Below, one piece after another: positions 1-8,068 of a DNA stretch of 51,472 nt. The position numbers and the translations under genes are program-made. The stretch is from Sphaerisporangium sp. (lineage in GTDB: Bacteria; Actinomycetota; Actinomycetes; Streptosporangiales; Streptosporangiaceae), in the NCBI GenBank assembly GCA_025964675.1, contig JAOPYI010000098.1:1-51472 (forward strand). The letters are read 5' to 3'. A model generated the notes under the pieces. It was given only the letters and a program-made list of their open reading frames with translations, searched no databases and had not been told where the DNA came from. How positions within the stretch are numbered: the first letter of the stretch is position 1; every line of letters begins with the position of its first letter.

Positions 1-122
1 GACCGCACGGTGCTCATCGTGTCGGCGAGGCAGAGCCCGAAGGCGAAGAGCGCGGCGACGGCGAGCGTGATCGCGGTCGAGCGTACCGACCAGAATTTGA
101 TCCACTCCGCGTGCAGGGTCAT
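1..122 (-). CDS. ABC-2 type transporter permease, N-terminal fragment
   Basis: Only the first 40 codons lie in the window; the rest runs off the left edge. The reading begins MTLHAEWIKFWSVRSTAI and passes into a hydrophobic stretch, the usual opening of an ABC-2 exporter permease (a short cytoplasmic segment containing E-x-x-K-F, then the first membrane helix). The ATG overlaps the TGA of the upstream ATPase gene by four bases, so the two are translationally coupled and probably form one exporter. The substrate cannot be told from this piece. Confidence 0.8.
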   Translation of the reverse strand, partial: MTLHAEWIKFWSVRSTAITLAVAALFAFGLCLADTMSTVR

Positions 123-823
123 CGCACGGCCCCGGCGGTGAGCGCGAAGTAGGCGTCCTCGAGGGAGGCGTGCCCGCCGACGAGTTCGGCGATCGGGGCG
201 TCGGCGAGCAGCCGGCCGCCGCCGATGACGAGCAGGTGCTGCGCGGTGAGCGCCATCTCGCTCATCAGGTGGCTGGAGACGAGCACGGTACGGCCCTGCG
301 CCGCGAGCTCCCGCAGGAGGTTCCGGATCCAGTGGACGCCCTCCGGGTCCAGCCCGTTGACCGGCTCGTCCAGCAGCAGTATCCCCGGATCGCCTAGCAG
401 TGCCGCGGCGATCCCGAGCCGCTGGCTCATCCCGAGCGAGAAACCCTTGCTGCGCTTCCCGGCCACGGCGTCCAGCCCGACCAGGTCGATGACCTCCTGG
501 ACCCGAGTGAGGGGGATGTGATTGCTCTGGGCCAGCCACCGCAGGTGACCGCGGGCGGACCGGCCGCCGTGCACGGTGCGTGCCTCCAGCAGGGCGCCGA
601 CCCGCCGCAGGGGCTCGCGCAGCTCCCGGTAGGGGCGGCCGTCGATGAGCACCCTGCCCTCCGTCGGCCTGTCCAGCGCCAGCATCATGCGCATGGTGGT
701 GGACTTACCAGCGCCGTTGGGCCCGAGGAAACCCGTCACCTGCCCGGGCCGCACCGTGAAGGACAGCCGGTCGACCGCGAGGGTCCGGCCATAGGTTTTG
801 CTGAGGTTACGCACGTCGATCAC
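119..823 (-). CDS. ABC transporter ATP-binding protein (ABC-2 exporter type)
   Basis: ATPase subunit that should power the permease encoded just downstream. Walker A reads GPNGAGKST, the signature is the variant SLGMSQR, and Walker B reads ILLLDEP, followed by the D-loop and the SSH switch histidine. Near 234 residues it is a normal single-domain ATPase. An open frame extends upstream to 865, but homology begins at V-I-D-V-R-N-L-S-K-T-Y-G, so I place the start at the GTG at 823. It is divergent from a two-component system 76 bases away; such pairs often control drug or antimicrobial-peptide exporters, so regulation of this exporter by the neighbouring pair is a reasonable inference. Confidence 0.88.
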   Translation of the reverse strand: MIDVRNLSKTYGRTLAVDRLSFTVRPGQVTGFLGPNGAGKSTTMRMMLALDRPTEGRVLIDGRPYRELREPLRRVGALLEARTVHGGRSARGHLRWLAQSNHIPLTRVQEVIDLVGLDAVAGKRSKGFSLGMSQRLGIAAALLGDPGILLLDEPVNGLDPEGVHWIRNLLRELAAQGRTVLVSSHLMSEMALTAQHLLVIGGGRLLADAPIAELVGGHASLEDAYFALTAGAVR

Positions 824-899
824 ACGACCGACGGTAGAGCGGCAGGGTTCGACGCCGCAGTCCACGAAAGTTGTCGGCCGTGGTGGCTAAAGTCGTCGC

Positions 900-2051
900 A
901 TGGGCCGGGTCGTGGTCGCTGTTCTGGTGGTGCTCGCCGACGGGGTGTGGCTGTTCCCCGGCGGCCCGAGCTGGGTCGCGTTCGCGCACGCCACGGCCAT
1001 CGCGCTCGCGGTGGCGCTGGGATCGCGGCTGCCCGCGGCCGGTCTCCTCGCCGCCCTGCTCATCGCGTGCCTGCCAGGCGGGGCGTACGCACTGTTGCTC
1101 TGGACCGGTTACCAGGCGGGTCATCGCGTCACCTCCCGTGCCGGCGCGGCAGTGGTTCTCGGCGGTTCGCTTGGGTATGCCGGAGAGCGGCTGGCCGCCG
1201 GGGCCGCGCTCAACGTGGTGGTCGCCACGTATCTCGTGCTGGTGGCACTGCCCATGGTCATCGGCCGGTATCTCGCCCAGCACCGGAGCCTGGTGGCCGC
1301 ACTTGACTCCAACAACCGGCGGCTCCGCGCCGAGCAGGAGCTACTTGGCGAGCGGGAAAGATTGCGTGAGCGGTTGCGGATCGCTCGGGACGTGCACGAC
1401 TCCCTGGGCCACCGGCTCGGCCTGTTGTCGGTCCAGGCCGCCGCACTCGAAGTGGCCCGGCTCCCGGCGCCCGAGCAGCAGGCCGTACGGCTGCTGGCGC
1501 GAACGGCACGCAAGGCCATGGACGAGCTGCACGAGCTGGTCGGCACGCTCCGCCAGCCGGACGAGCCCGGCTCACCCGGTCTGGACGGCCTCGACGAGCT
1601 GGCCGCCGAGTTCCGTACCGCCGGGATGCCCGTGACCTTGCGGCGCCAGGGGGAGCCGCGGCCACTGACCGCGGCGGCAGGACAGGCCGCCTACCACGTG
1701 GTCGAAGAGGGGCTGACCAACGCGGCCAAGCACGCCGCGCCGCGGCAGGTCACGGTGTCGCTGGACTGGGAGCCCGACGCGCTGCTGCTGAGCGTCGTCA
1801 GCGGCCCGCCGGTCACCACGCGCGGCGACACGGGGTACGGCCTGGCAGGCCTGGCCGAGCGGGTCGGGTCGGCCGGTGGCCTCATCCGGGTCACCCCGTC
1901 CGCCGAGGACTTCCGGCTCGTCGCCATGCTCCCGATCCTGGCCGAGACGCCACCCAGCGGCTCTTCCGCCGTGGACCGCGTCCGCGCGGCCGCGCTCGTA
2001 CTCGCGGCGGCGGCTCTCCCCTTGGCCGTGGGAACGGGGAAGTACGGGTGA
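900..2051 (+). CDS. NarL/DesK-type sensor histidine kinase
   Basis: Membrane sensor of a two-component system. Residues 1-125 contain about four or five hydrophobic segments with very short loops, so it probably senses within the membrane. The HisKA_3 dimerisation helix has the phospho-acceptor in ARDVHDSLGHR (His at about 166), followed by an HATPase domain with an N-box (VEEGLTNAAKH, about 270-280) and a G-box (GYGLAGLAER, about 310). The last 25 residues form another hydrophobic stretch, unusual for this family, which normally ends after the ATPase domain. The TGA overlaps the GTG of the response regulator, so the two are coupled. Confidence 0.9.
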   Translation: MGRVVVAVLVVLADGVWLFPGGPSWVAFAHATAIALAVALGSRLPAAGLLAALLIACLPGGAYALLLWTGYQAGHRVTSRAGAAVVLGGSLGYAGERLAAGAALNVVVATYLVLVALPMVIGRYLAQHRSLVAALDSNNRRLRAEQELLGERERLRERLRIARDVHDSLGHRLGLLSVQAAALEVARLPAPEQQAVRLLARTARKAMDELHELVGTLRQPDEPGSPGLDGLDELAAEFRTAGMPVTLRRQGEPRPLTAAAGQAAYHVVEEGLTNAAKHAAPRQVTVSLDWEPDALLLSVVSGPPVTTRGDTGYGLAGLAERVGSAGGLIRVTPSAEDFRLVAMLPILAETPPSGSSAVDRVRAAALVLAAAALPLAVGTGKYG

Positions 2052-2698
2052 TCCGGGTCCTGGTCGTCGACGACGAGCCGCTGATCGTGGCAGGGATCCG
2101 CGCCGTGCTGCAGTCGGCCGGCGACCTCCAGGTCGTCGCTGAGGCTTCGGACGGCCGGGCCGCCGTGGCCGTGGCGGCCCGCCGCCCCATCGACGTGGCG
2201 CTGCTGGACATCAGCATGCCGGTGATGGATGGACTGGCCGCCCTTGGGCAGCTGCGGCGGCAAAGTCCCGAGGTTCGGATCGTGATGCTGACCGCGTTCG
2301 GCGCCGAACCACACGTGCTGCGTGCGCTGGAGAACGGCGCGTCCGGTTTCGTACTCAAGAACTCCGCGCCCGACGAGCTCATCCGGGCGGTTCGAGCGGC
2401 GCACGCAGGGGATGCCTATCTGTCCCCCGCGGTGACCCGGCTGGTGCTCGGCATGGTCAGCCCGATCGAGACCCGCCGCCGGGAGGACGCGCTACGACGG
2501 CTGGCCGCCCTTACCCCCCGCGAGTCCGAGGTCCTGCGCCTGGTCGCCGAAGGGCTGTCCAACGCCGAGACCGGTCGGCGGCTGCACATGAGCGAGGCCA
2601 CCATCAAGACCTACATGAGCCGCATCCTGGCCAAGCTCGACTGCGCCAACCGCGTCCAGGCCGCCCTCCTGGTCCGAGACGCCCGAACCCTCCCCTAG
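2048..2698 (+). CDS. NarL/FixJ-family response regulator
   Basis: Cognate regulator of the upstream kinase. The receiver domain shows the acidic pair D8-D9, the phospho-acceptor in LLDISMP (D54), a conserved Thr in MLTAF and the Lys in FVLKNSAP. The C-terminal LuxR-type helix-turn-helix is complete (LTPRESEVLRLVAEGLSNAE through TIKTYMSRIL). The start is GTG overlapping the kinase stop by four bases. Normal length (216 residues). Likely target: the divergent ABC exporter genes, by position only. Confidence 0.93.
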   Translation: MIRVLVVDDEPLIVAGIRAVLQSAGDLQVVAEASDGRAAVAVAARRPIDVALLDISMPVMDGLAALGQLRRQSPEVRIVMLTAFGAEPHVLRALENGASGFVLKNSAPDELIRAVRAAHAGDAYLSPAVTRLVLGMVSPIETRRREDALRRLAALTPRESEVLRLVAEGLSNAETGRRLHMSEATIKTYMSRILAKLDCANRVQAALLVRDARTLP

Positions 2699-2887
2699 GG
2701 GTCCGATCCTGAAAGCTAGTGGCTCGTCACCCCGCCTTGGCCGGGTGGCTGGTCCAGGATCGGATGGTCGGCTGGGTGTGGCCGGCAAGCCGGTGGGCGT
2801 TCGTGGAGCGCGCCGCGCGCTCGCCACCTGGTTCGGCTCGCCCGTATGAGCTGATCCGTGGCGGTGCGGGCTGGCACAGTTGGGTCC

Positions 2888-3937
2888 GTGGCAGACGAAG
2901 TGCGAATAGGGGCTTTCCTGCTGGCCGCGCGGTTTCCCGGGTGTGATGACGGCGAAGTGCTGTCCGCCGCGGTGGAGACGGCGGTGGCCGCCGAGCAGGC
3001 CGGGTTCGACGACGTGTGGATCGCCGAGCATCACTTCATGTCCTACGGAGTGTGCCCTTCGGCCACGACGCTCGCCGCGTACGTACTCGGCCGCACCGAG
3101 AGGATCGAGGTCGGTACGGCCGTGAGCGTGCTGTCGTCGCAGCACCCTGTCGCGCTGGCCGAGCAGGCCGCGCTTCTCGACCGGGTCTCGGGTGGTCGCT
3201 TCCGCCTCGGTGTCGGGCGTGGCGGCCCCTGGGTCGACCTGGAGGTCTTCGGAACCGGGCTCGACCGTTTCGAGAACGGTTTCGTGGAGAGCCTGGACCT
3301 GCTGATCGCCGCGCTCACGCAGGAGCGGGTCTCGGCCAAGGGGGCGGCCTTCCGGTTCAGGGAGGTGGAGATGGTGCCAAGGCCGGGCAGGCCGATGCGT
3401 CCGGTGGTCGCCTCGACCTCGCCGGGCACCGTCCAGGTGGCGGCGGCACGAGGGCTACCCATGCTGCTCGGCATGCACATCGGCGACCCGGACAAGGCCG
3501 CCCTGGTGGAGAGCTACGCGGGCACGGCGGTCGCGCACGGCCACGACCTGACGCGGATACCTCATGTCGCGGCGGGCATCGCGTACGTCGCCGACACGAC
3601 GTCCGAGGCGGTGGCGGCCATGAAGGAGTCACTGCCCAGATGGCTCGAGCCCGGTCTGGCCGGCTACCGGCCGGTGGACGGCCGGACGTACCTGCCGAGG
3701 GACGCGAGGGACTACGCCGACCTCCTCTGCCGCCTGCACCCTGTCGGCTCGCCGGCCCACTGCGCCCGCACGATGCTCGCCACGATCGAGCGGACGGGGA
3801 TCCGGCACCTCATCCTCCTGGTCGAGGGCGCGGGCGACCCGGCCCTGACCCGCCGGAACATCGCCAGACTCGGCGCCGAGGTGCTGCCACTTGTACGGGC
3901 ATGTCCGGTACCGCCAAACAAGTCAGGTGACGGGTAA
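2888..3937 (+). CDS. LLM-class flavin-dependent oxidoreductase
   Basis: Luciferase-like monooxygenase family: a TIM barrel using FMNH2 or reduced F420. Diagnostic stretches are the early FDDVWIAEHHF, the conserved LDRVSGGRFRLGVGRG near residue 110, and the RPVV segment at about 170. Length (349 residues) fits the family. The frame is open from 2858, but the GTG at 2888 (M-A-D-E-V-R-I-G-A-F) gives the usual N-terminus at the first barrel strand; no strong ribosome binding site separates the two. Substrate unknown. The 189 bases upstream hold no gene I can support. Confidence 0.85.
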   Translation: MADEVRIGAFLLAARFPGCDDGEVLSAAVETAVAAEQAGFDDVWIAEHHFMSYGVCPSATTLAAYVLGRTERIEVGTAVSVLSSQHPVALAEQAALLDRVSGGRFRLGVGRGGPWVDLEVFGTGLDRFENGFVESLDLLIAALTQERVSAKGAAFRFREVEMVPRPGRPMRPVVASTSPGTVQVAAARGLPMLLGMHIGDPDKAALVESYAGTAVAHGHDLTRIPHVAAGIAYVADTTSEAVAAMKESLPRWLEPGLAGYRPVDGRTYLPRDARDYADLLCRLHPVGSPAHCARTMLATIERTGIRHLILLVEGAGDPALTRRNIARLGAEVLPLVRACPVPPNKSGDG

Positions 3938-3999
3938 GGCCGTCCTGGCGGCCATGGCCGTCTGGCGGATCAGCGGCTTCCAGGAGCTACGGCGGACGA

Positions 4000-4017
4000 T
4001 GCCGGGCAATCCCGGCA
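4000..4017. terminator. Hairpin downstream of the LLM gene
   Basis: Seven-base perfect stem TGCCGGG / CCCGGCA around a CAAT loop, about 60 bases after the stop of the oxidoreductase gene and before the next promoter. No T-tract, as is common in actinomycetes. Possible terminator. Confidence 0.4.
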
Positions 4018-4136
4018 CGCCGGCACCGTATCCCGCGTCCTGACGGTGAAAGTGACGTCCCGCGTTCGACGCGCCCCCTTCATCCGCCCCGTACTCCGTG
4101 GTTGAGTGCATGGAGATCGAGGGGGAGGCGGCTCGT

Positions 4137-4796
4137 ATGCGCGTTGTCATCGCTGGTGGACACGGCAAGATCGCACTACGGCTGGAGCGGTTGCTCGCCG
4201 GGCGGGGTGACGAGCCCGTCGGCCTGATCCGGAACCCCGGCCACGAACCGGACCTCCGCGAGACCGGTGCGCAGGCGGTCGTGTGCGATCTGGAGACGGC
4301 GGGCGTCGAAGAGGTGGCCTCGCACCTTCGGGGGGCCGACGCGGCCGTGTTCGCGGCCGGAGCCGGGCCGGGGAGCGGAGCCGCGAGGAAGGACAGCGTC
4401 GACCGTGCGGGCGCCGTCCTGCTGGCCGAGGCGGCGGAGCGGGCCGGCGTCCGGCGCTTCGTGCAGGTCTCCTCAATGGGCGCGGGCGAGCCTCCCCGTG
4501 CCGGCACCGACGACGTCTGGGCGGCGTACATCAAGGCCAAGTCCGACGCGGAGGACGACCTGCGGGCTCGCGATCTCGAGTGGACGATCGTCCGTCCCGG
4601 TGGCCTGACCGACGATCCCGGCACGGGTCTCGTCACCCTGGCCGAGCCGGGGCGACCACGCGGGAGGGTCACCCGTGACGATGTCGCTGCCGTGATCGTC
4701 GCCCTGCTGGACACACCCGGCACCCGTGGCCGCACCCTGGAGCTGGTCGAAGGGGACACCCCGGTGGACGAGGCCGTGCGGGCGGTCACCTCCTGA
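4137..4796 (+). CDS. NAD(P)-binding SDR-like protein (NmrA/atypical SDR)
   Basis: Rossmann-fold protein of the atypical short-chain dehydrogenase group. The dinucleotide-binding motif is at the very N-terminus (VVIAGGHGKIALRL) and the conserved VQVSSMGA and WTIVRPGGLTD stretches follow; the latter is a hallmark of the SDR_a5/NmrA-like group. At 219 residues it is full length. The frame is open from 4098, but the ATG at 4137 has a strong GGGGGAGG eight bases ahead and starts exactly at the first beta strand. Probably a redox sensor or an NAD(P)H-dependent reductase; the substrate cannot be read off. Confidence 0.85.
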   Translation: MRVVIAGGHGKIALRLERLLAGRGDEPVGLIRNPGHEPDLRETGAQAVVCDLETAGVEEVASHLRGADAAVFAAGAGPGSGAARKDSVDRAGAVLLAEAAERAGVRRFVQVSSMGAGEPPRAGTDDVWAAYIKAKSDAEDDLRARDLEWTIVRPGGLTDDPGTGLVTLAEPGRPRGRVTRDDVAAVIVALLDTPGTRGRTLELVEGDTPVDEAVRAVTS

Positions 4797-4818
4797 GACA
4801 GGGCTTGTCGTCAGCCTT

Positions 4819-4837
4819 AACAGAATGGAATTCTGTT
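4819..4837. promoter_or_regulatory. Perfect inverted repeat just upstream of a hydrolase start (operator candidate)
   Basis: AACAGAATGGAATTCTGTT: two perfect 8-base arms around GGA, ending three bases before the ATG at 4841. Length and symmetry are like TetR-family operators. A related shorter site (AGAAT-CCG-ATTCT) sits in the same position before the thioesterase gene at 14089. With the site this close to the start codon, binding would block transcription of a leaderless or short-leader mRNA. Confidence 0.6.
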
Positions 4838-4840
4838 CCC

Positions 4841-5704
4841 ATGAACCGCGTGACGGCGAACGGCATCGAGATCGTGTACGACTCCTTCGGCTCCCCGAGC
4901 GGGCGCCCGCTACTACTGATCATGGGCCTGGGATCCCAGATGATCCACTGGGATGAGGAGTTCTGCGAGATGCTCGCCGGGCAAGGGCATCAGGTGGTCC
5001 GCTTCGACAACCGGGACGCAGGCCTGTCGACCCACCTGCATGAGGCGGGCAGGGCGGATCTCGGCGGCGATCCCGTGGCGGCGCCCTACCTGCTCGGCGA
5101 CATGGCCGACGACGCGGCCGGCCTGCTGGACGTGCTGGGCTGGGAGAGCGCCCACGTCCTTGGGATCTCGATGGGCGGGATGATCGCCCAGGCCTTCGCC
5201 ATCGGGCACCCGGCCAGGACGCGCAGCCTGACCTCCATCATGTCCACGCCCGCCCCCCACATCGGATCGCCGACCGAGCAGGCCATGGCGGCGCTTCTGT
5301 CGCGCTCGACCCCCGACCGCGAGGCCGTGGTCCGCCAGGCGCTCGAGGTGTGGAAGATCATTGGCTCGCCCGGTTACCCGATGGATGAGGAGCGCGTCAC
5401 GAGGGTGGCCGGTCAGAGCTTCGACCGGGCCTACGACCCGCTGGGGTTCGGCCGCCAGTTCGCCGCGATCCTCGCCTCAGGCGACCGCACCGCCGCACTC
5501 AACGAGCTTTCCGTGCCGGCTCTCGTGATCCACGGCGAGGCTGATCCGCTGGTCCAGCTGCCGGGCGGCGTGGCGACTGCGGACGCGATCCCAGGCGCCA
5601 AGCTTCTGACCTTCCCCGGAATGGCCCACGACCTGCCGCGCCCGCTCTGGCCGGAGATCGTCGGCGCCGTCACCGAGCTCACCCAGCGTGCCGACCGCCC
5701 GTAG
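4841..5704 (+). CDS. Alpha/beta hydrolase, RdmC-like
   Basis: Serine hydrolase of the alpha/beta fold. The N-terminus (MNRVTANGIEIVYDSFG), the oxyanion region LLIMGLGSQMIHWDEEF and the VRFDNRDAGLST motif are those of aclacinomycin methylesterase-like (RdmC) hydrolases. The nucleophile elbow is GISMGG, the acid lies in HGEADPL and the base in GMAHDLP, so the catalytic triad is complete. 287 residues. The ATG at 4841 is preferred over an upstream TTG at 4805 because the inverted repeat at 4819-4837 lies between them. The actual ester substrate is unknown. Confidence 0.88.
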   Translation: MNRVTANGIEIVYDSFGSPSGRPLLLIMGLGSQMIHWDEEFCEMLAGQGHQVVRFDNRDAGLSTHLHEAGRADLGGDPVAAPYLLGDMADDAAGLLDVLGWESAHVLGISMGGMIAQAFAIGHPARTRSLTSIMSTPAPHIGSPTEQAMAALLSRSTPDREAVVRQALEVWKIIGSPGYPMDEERVTRVAGQSFDRAYDPLGFGRQFAAILASGDRTAALNELSVPALVIHGEADPLVQLPGGVATADAIPGAKLLTFPGMAHDLPRPLWPEIVGAVTELTQRADRP

Positions 5705-5729
5705 CCGCTATGTACTTCACGGAGGATGC

Positions 5730-6698
5730 CTACGCCAGTGTCACTGGTGTCGCCTGGCAGGTAGGCCGGCCCTCGATGAGTACGGCGAGGCCGTCGAGCA
5801 TCTGATTGAGCCCGAGCTCGAACAGCTTGTCGAGGTGAAGGTCGTAGCCGTGATCGAGGGCTCCGATGATCCTCGCGAACGTCGGATAGTCGCCTGATGC
5901 GGTCATCGCCGCGAGGGCGGGAGCCTGGGTGTCCATCCACTGGTCGTCCGACAGGCCCGTGACGGCCTCGGCCTGCGCCTCCCTTTCCAGGTGGACCGCG
6001 ATGCTCTCGATGTAGCTGTAGAACAGCACGTGCAGGTCGAGAATGGTCGTCGGGTCGAGGCCGTGGCCGTCGAGGGCGCTCAGCGCCCATTCGGCGTGGA
6101 CCATCAGGTTGGGCAGCATCAGCGGGCGGGTGAGCGGGCTGATCTGCGCCAGCCATGGGTGCCTGCGGTGCAGCACCCACAGCGTGCGCCCCCCCAGCTC
6201 CAGTCGTGCGCGCCAGCCCGAAGGGGCGACCGCGGGATAGGACTCCTCGCCGAACACGGCGTCGGCCATCAGCAGGATGAGCTCGTCCTTGCTGTTGACG
6301 TACCGGTAGGGCGACATGGTGGCGACCCCCAACCGGGCCGCGACGCCGCGCATGGACAGCGCGGCCAGGCCTTCGGCGTCCGCGATGCCGATGGCGGCTC
6401 GTACGACGCGCTCGCGGGTCAGCTCGTGGTCAAGCTGCGGCGTCATGCGGCGCGGGGCCCGCGCGTGGCCGGGCTCGGGCGAAGCCACCACCGTGCCGGC
6501 GCGGGGCTGGGCCTGCACGAGCCCTTCCTGGCGCAGGGTGGTCAGCGCCTTCGTGGCCGTGGCGAGCGCGACCTTCCACTCCCCGGCGATCTGCCGGGTG
6601 GAGGGCACCCGGTCGCCGGGAGAGAGCTCACCGTCCGTGATGCGCCGCCGGATCTCGGCGACGATCCGGAGGTACGGCGGATCGATTTTCGCGGCCAT
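5730..6698 (-). CDS. Hybrid GntR/TetR-type transcriptional regulator
   Basis: Two DNA-binding modules in one chain. Residues 1-75 are a GntR-type winged helix (PPYLRIVAEIRRRITDGELSPGDRVPSTRQIA, then a recognition helix ending LVQAQPRAGTVVA). From about residue 92 a TetR N-terminal helix-turn-helix follows (TRERVVRAAIGIADAEGLAALSMRGVAARLGVATMSPYRYV, quoted in part: MSPYRYVNSKDEL), then a TetR_C-like ligand domain. The ATG has a strong AAGGAGGCC seven bases upstream. It is divergent from an FAD monooxygenase and its own start is preceded by a perfect palindrome, so autorepression and control of the monooxygenase are likely. Similar fusions are known among actinobacterial TetR proteins. Confidence 0.85.
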   Translation of the reverse strand: MAAKIDPPYLRIVAEIRRRITDGELSPGDRVPSTRQIAGEWKVALATATKALTTLRQEGLVQAQPRAGTVVASPEPGHARAPRRMTPQLDHELTRERVVRAAIGIADAEGLAALSMRGVAARLGVATMSPYRYVNSKDELILLMADAVFGEESYPAVAPSGWRARLELGGRTLWVLHRRHPWLAQISPLTRPLMLPNLMVHAEWALSALDGHGLDPTTILDLHVLFYSYIESIAVHLEREAQAEAVTGLSDDQWMDTQAPALAAMTASGDYPTFARIIGALDHGYDLHLDKLFELGLNQMLDGLAVLIEGRPTCQATPVTLA

Positions 6699-6712
6699 CG
6701 TGGCCTCCTTCT

Positions 6713-6730
6713 TTCTGTACTAGTACAGAA
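6713..6730. promoter_or_regulatory. Perfect 18-bp palindrome, operator candidate O1
   Basis: TTCTGTACTAGTACAGAA is perfectly symmetric and lies 15 bases before the regulator's start. It covers the likely -10 (TAGTAC, minus strand, 6717-6722) of the regulator promoter, whose -35 would be TTGGAC at 6739-6744 with 16-base spacing. Confidence 0.7.
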
Positions 6731-6759
6731 GCTACCAGGTCCAACGACGTATAGACCGG

Positions 6760-6777
6760 CTGTGTCCTAGTACAGAA
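6760..6777. promoter_or_regulatory. Second copy of the palindrome, operator candidate O2
   Basis: The 18 bases ending AGTACAGAA match the perfect palindrome at 6713-6730 in 15 of 18 positions; the right half is identical. Centre-to-centre distance is 47 bases. The site lies just upstream of the monooxygenase -35. Confidence 0.6.
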
Positions 6778-6793
6778 CTGCATATATGCCTAC

Positions 6794-6822
6794 TTGGCAG
6801 GCCTGAACGTACGCTGTACATT
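6794..6822 (+). promoter_or_regulatory. Putative promoter of the FAD monooxygenase gene
   Basis: TTGGCA (6794-6799), a 17-base spacer and TACATT (6817-6822), followed 30 bases later by the ATG. This is a good match to the housekeeping consensus and the best-looking promoter of the divergent region. Confidence 0.55.
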
Positions 6823-6852
6823 CAGCCGTGTACACCGTATGGAGGAGATTCC

Positions 6853-7983
6853 ATGAAAACTGTGCTCATCTCCGGCGCCAGCGTCGCCGGGCCCGCGCTC
6901 GCGTACTGGCTACGCCGCCACGGCTTCGCCCCGACCGTGGTCGAGCGTGCCCCCGCCTTGCGTGCCGGCGGGCAGGCGATCGACGTCCGCGGCGTCGCAC
7001 TCGAGGTCGTCCAGCGGATGGGCATCCTGGCGCAGGTACGGCAGGCCCGCACTCGCATGCGCGGCATGTCCATGCTCGACGGCGACGGCAACGAGATAAT
7101 GCGCTCCACCGACAAGACCTTCAGCAGCGGCCGGCTCGACAGCGACGACGTCGAGCTGCTGCGCGAGGACCTCACGCGACTGCTGCACGAGCGAACGCGC
7201 GACGATGTCGAGTACGTCCTCGGCGATTCCATCACCGCGCTCGATGAGGACGAGCACGGCGTACGGGCCGGCTTCGAGCACGGCGAGCCCCGCGCCTTCG
7301 ACCTCGTGGTGGGCGCCGACGGCCTGCACTCGAACGTACGAGAGCTCACCTTCGGCGGGGAAAGGCAGTTCATCCACCACCTCGGTACCTACGTCTCGAT
7401 CTTCAGCGCGGAGAACTTCCTGAACCTCGACAACTGGCAGGTCTGGCTCAGGGACGGCACCGCGGGCTACGGCATCTATCCGGTGCGCGACAACACCGAG
7501 CTCAGGGTCACGTTCGGCTTCGGGTCCGAGCCCTTCGACTACGACTACCGCGACATCGAGCAGCAGAAGAGGCTCGTCGCCGGCCACCTCGCGGGCCTGC
7601 GCTGGGAGACCCCGAGATTGCTCAAGGCCATGTGGGAGGCGCCCGACTTCTACTTCGACGCGATGGCGCAGGTCCGCATGGACCGCTGGTCGAAAGGCAG
7701 GGTGGCGCTGCTCGGCGACGCGGGCTACTGCGCGTCACCGCTGTCCGGCCAGGGCACCAGCCTGGCCCTGGTGGGCGCGTACGTGCTGGCCGACGAGCTC
7801 GGCAAGGCGGCCGGTGACCACCGCGCCGCGTTCCTCCGCTACGAGGAGCGCATGCGCCGGTTCGTCCAGCTCAATCAGGCACTCGCCACGGAGAACCCCG
7901 GCGGCCCGGCTGCCGAGGAGTCGATCGAACGCGCCAAGAACGCGATCTCGCTTGACGGCACGTCGCATCCCACGGGTTCTTGA
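6853..7983 (+). CDS. FAD-dependent monooxygenase (PHBH fold)
   Basis: Class A flavoprotein hydroxylase. The Rossmann FAD motif is SGASVAGPALAYWLRRHG at the N-terminus, the DG motif is VVGADGLHSNVR near residue 160, and the GD motif is ALLGDAGYCASPLSGQGTSLAL near residue 285. 376 residues, complete. The ATG is preceded by TGGAGGAG. Relatives include tetracycline- and rifamycin-modifying monooxygenases and many biosynthetic hydroxylases; I cannot separate these here. The divergent GntR/TetR hybrid with two operators suggests inducible expression in response to a small molecule, possibly the substrate. Confidence 0.9.
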   Translation: MKTVLISGASVAGPALAYWLRRHGFAPTVVERAPALRAGGQAIDVRGVALEVVQRMGILAQVRQARTRMRGMSMLDGDGNEIMRSTDKTFSSGRLDSDDVELLREDLTRLLHERTRDDVEYVLGDSITALDEDEHGVRAGFEHGEPRAFDLVVGADGLHSNVRELTFGGERQFIHHLGTYVSIFSAENFLNLDNWQVWLRDGTAGYGIYPVRDNTELRVTFGFGSEPFDYDYRDIEQQKRLVAGHLAGLRWETPRLLKAMWEAPDFYFDAMAQVRMDRWSKGRVALLGDAGYCASPLSGQGTSLALVGAYVLADELGKAAGDHRAAFLRYEERMRRFVQLNQALATENPGGPAAEESIERAKNAISLDGTSHPTGS

Positions 7984-8068
7984 TCAAGGAACCTCGTGAA
8001 CTAACACCCGCGTCGGGCTTGAAAGGCGGCCTCCGCCAGGTACGGCCGATGCGGGCTACCGTGGAGGA

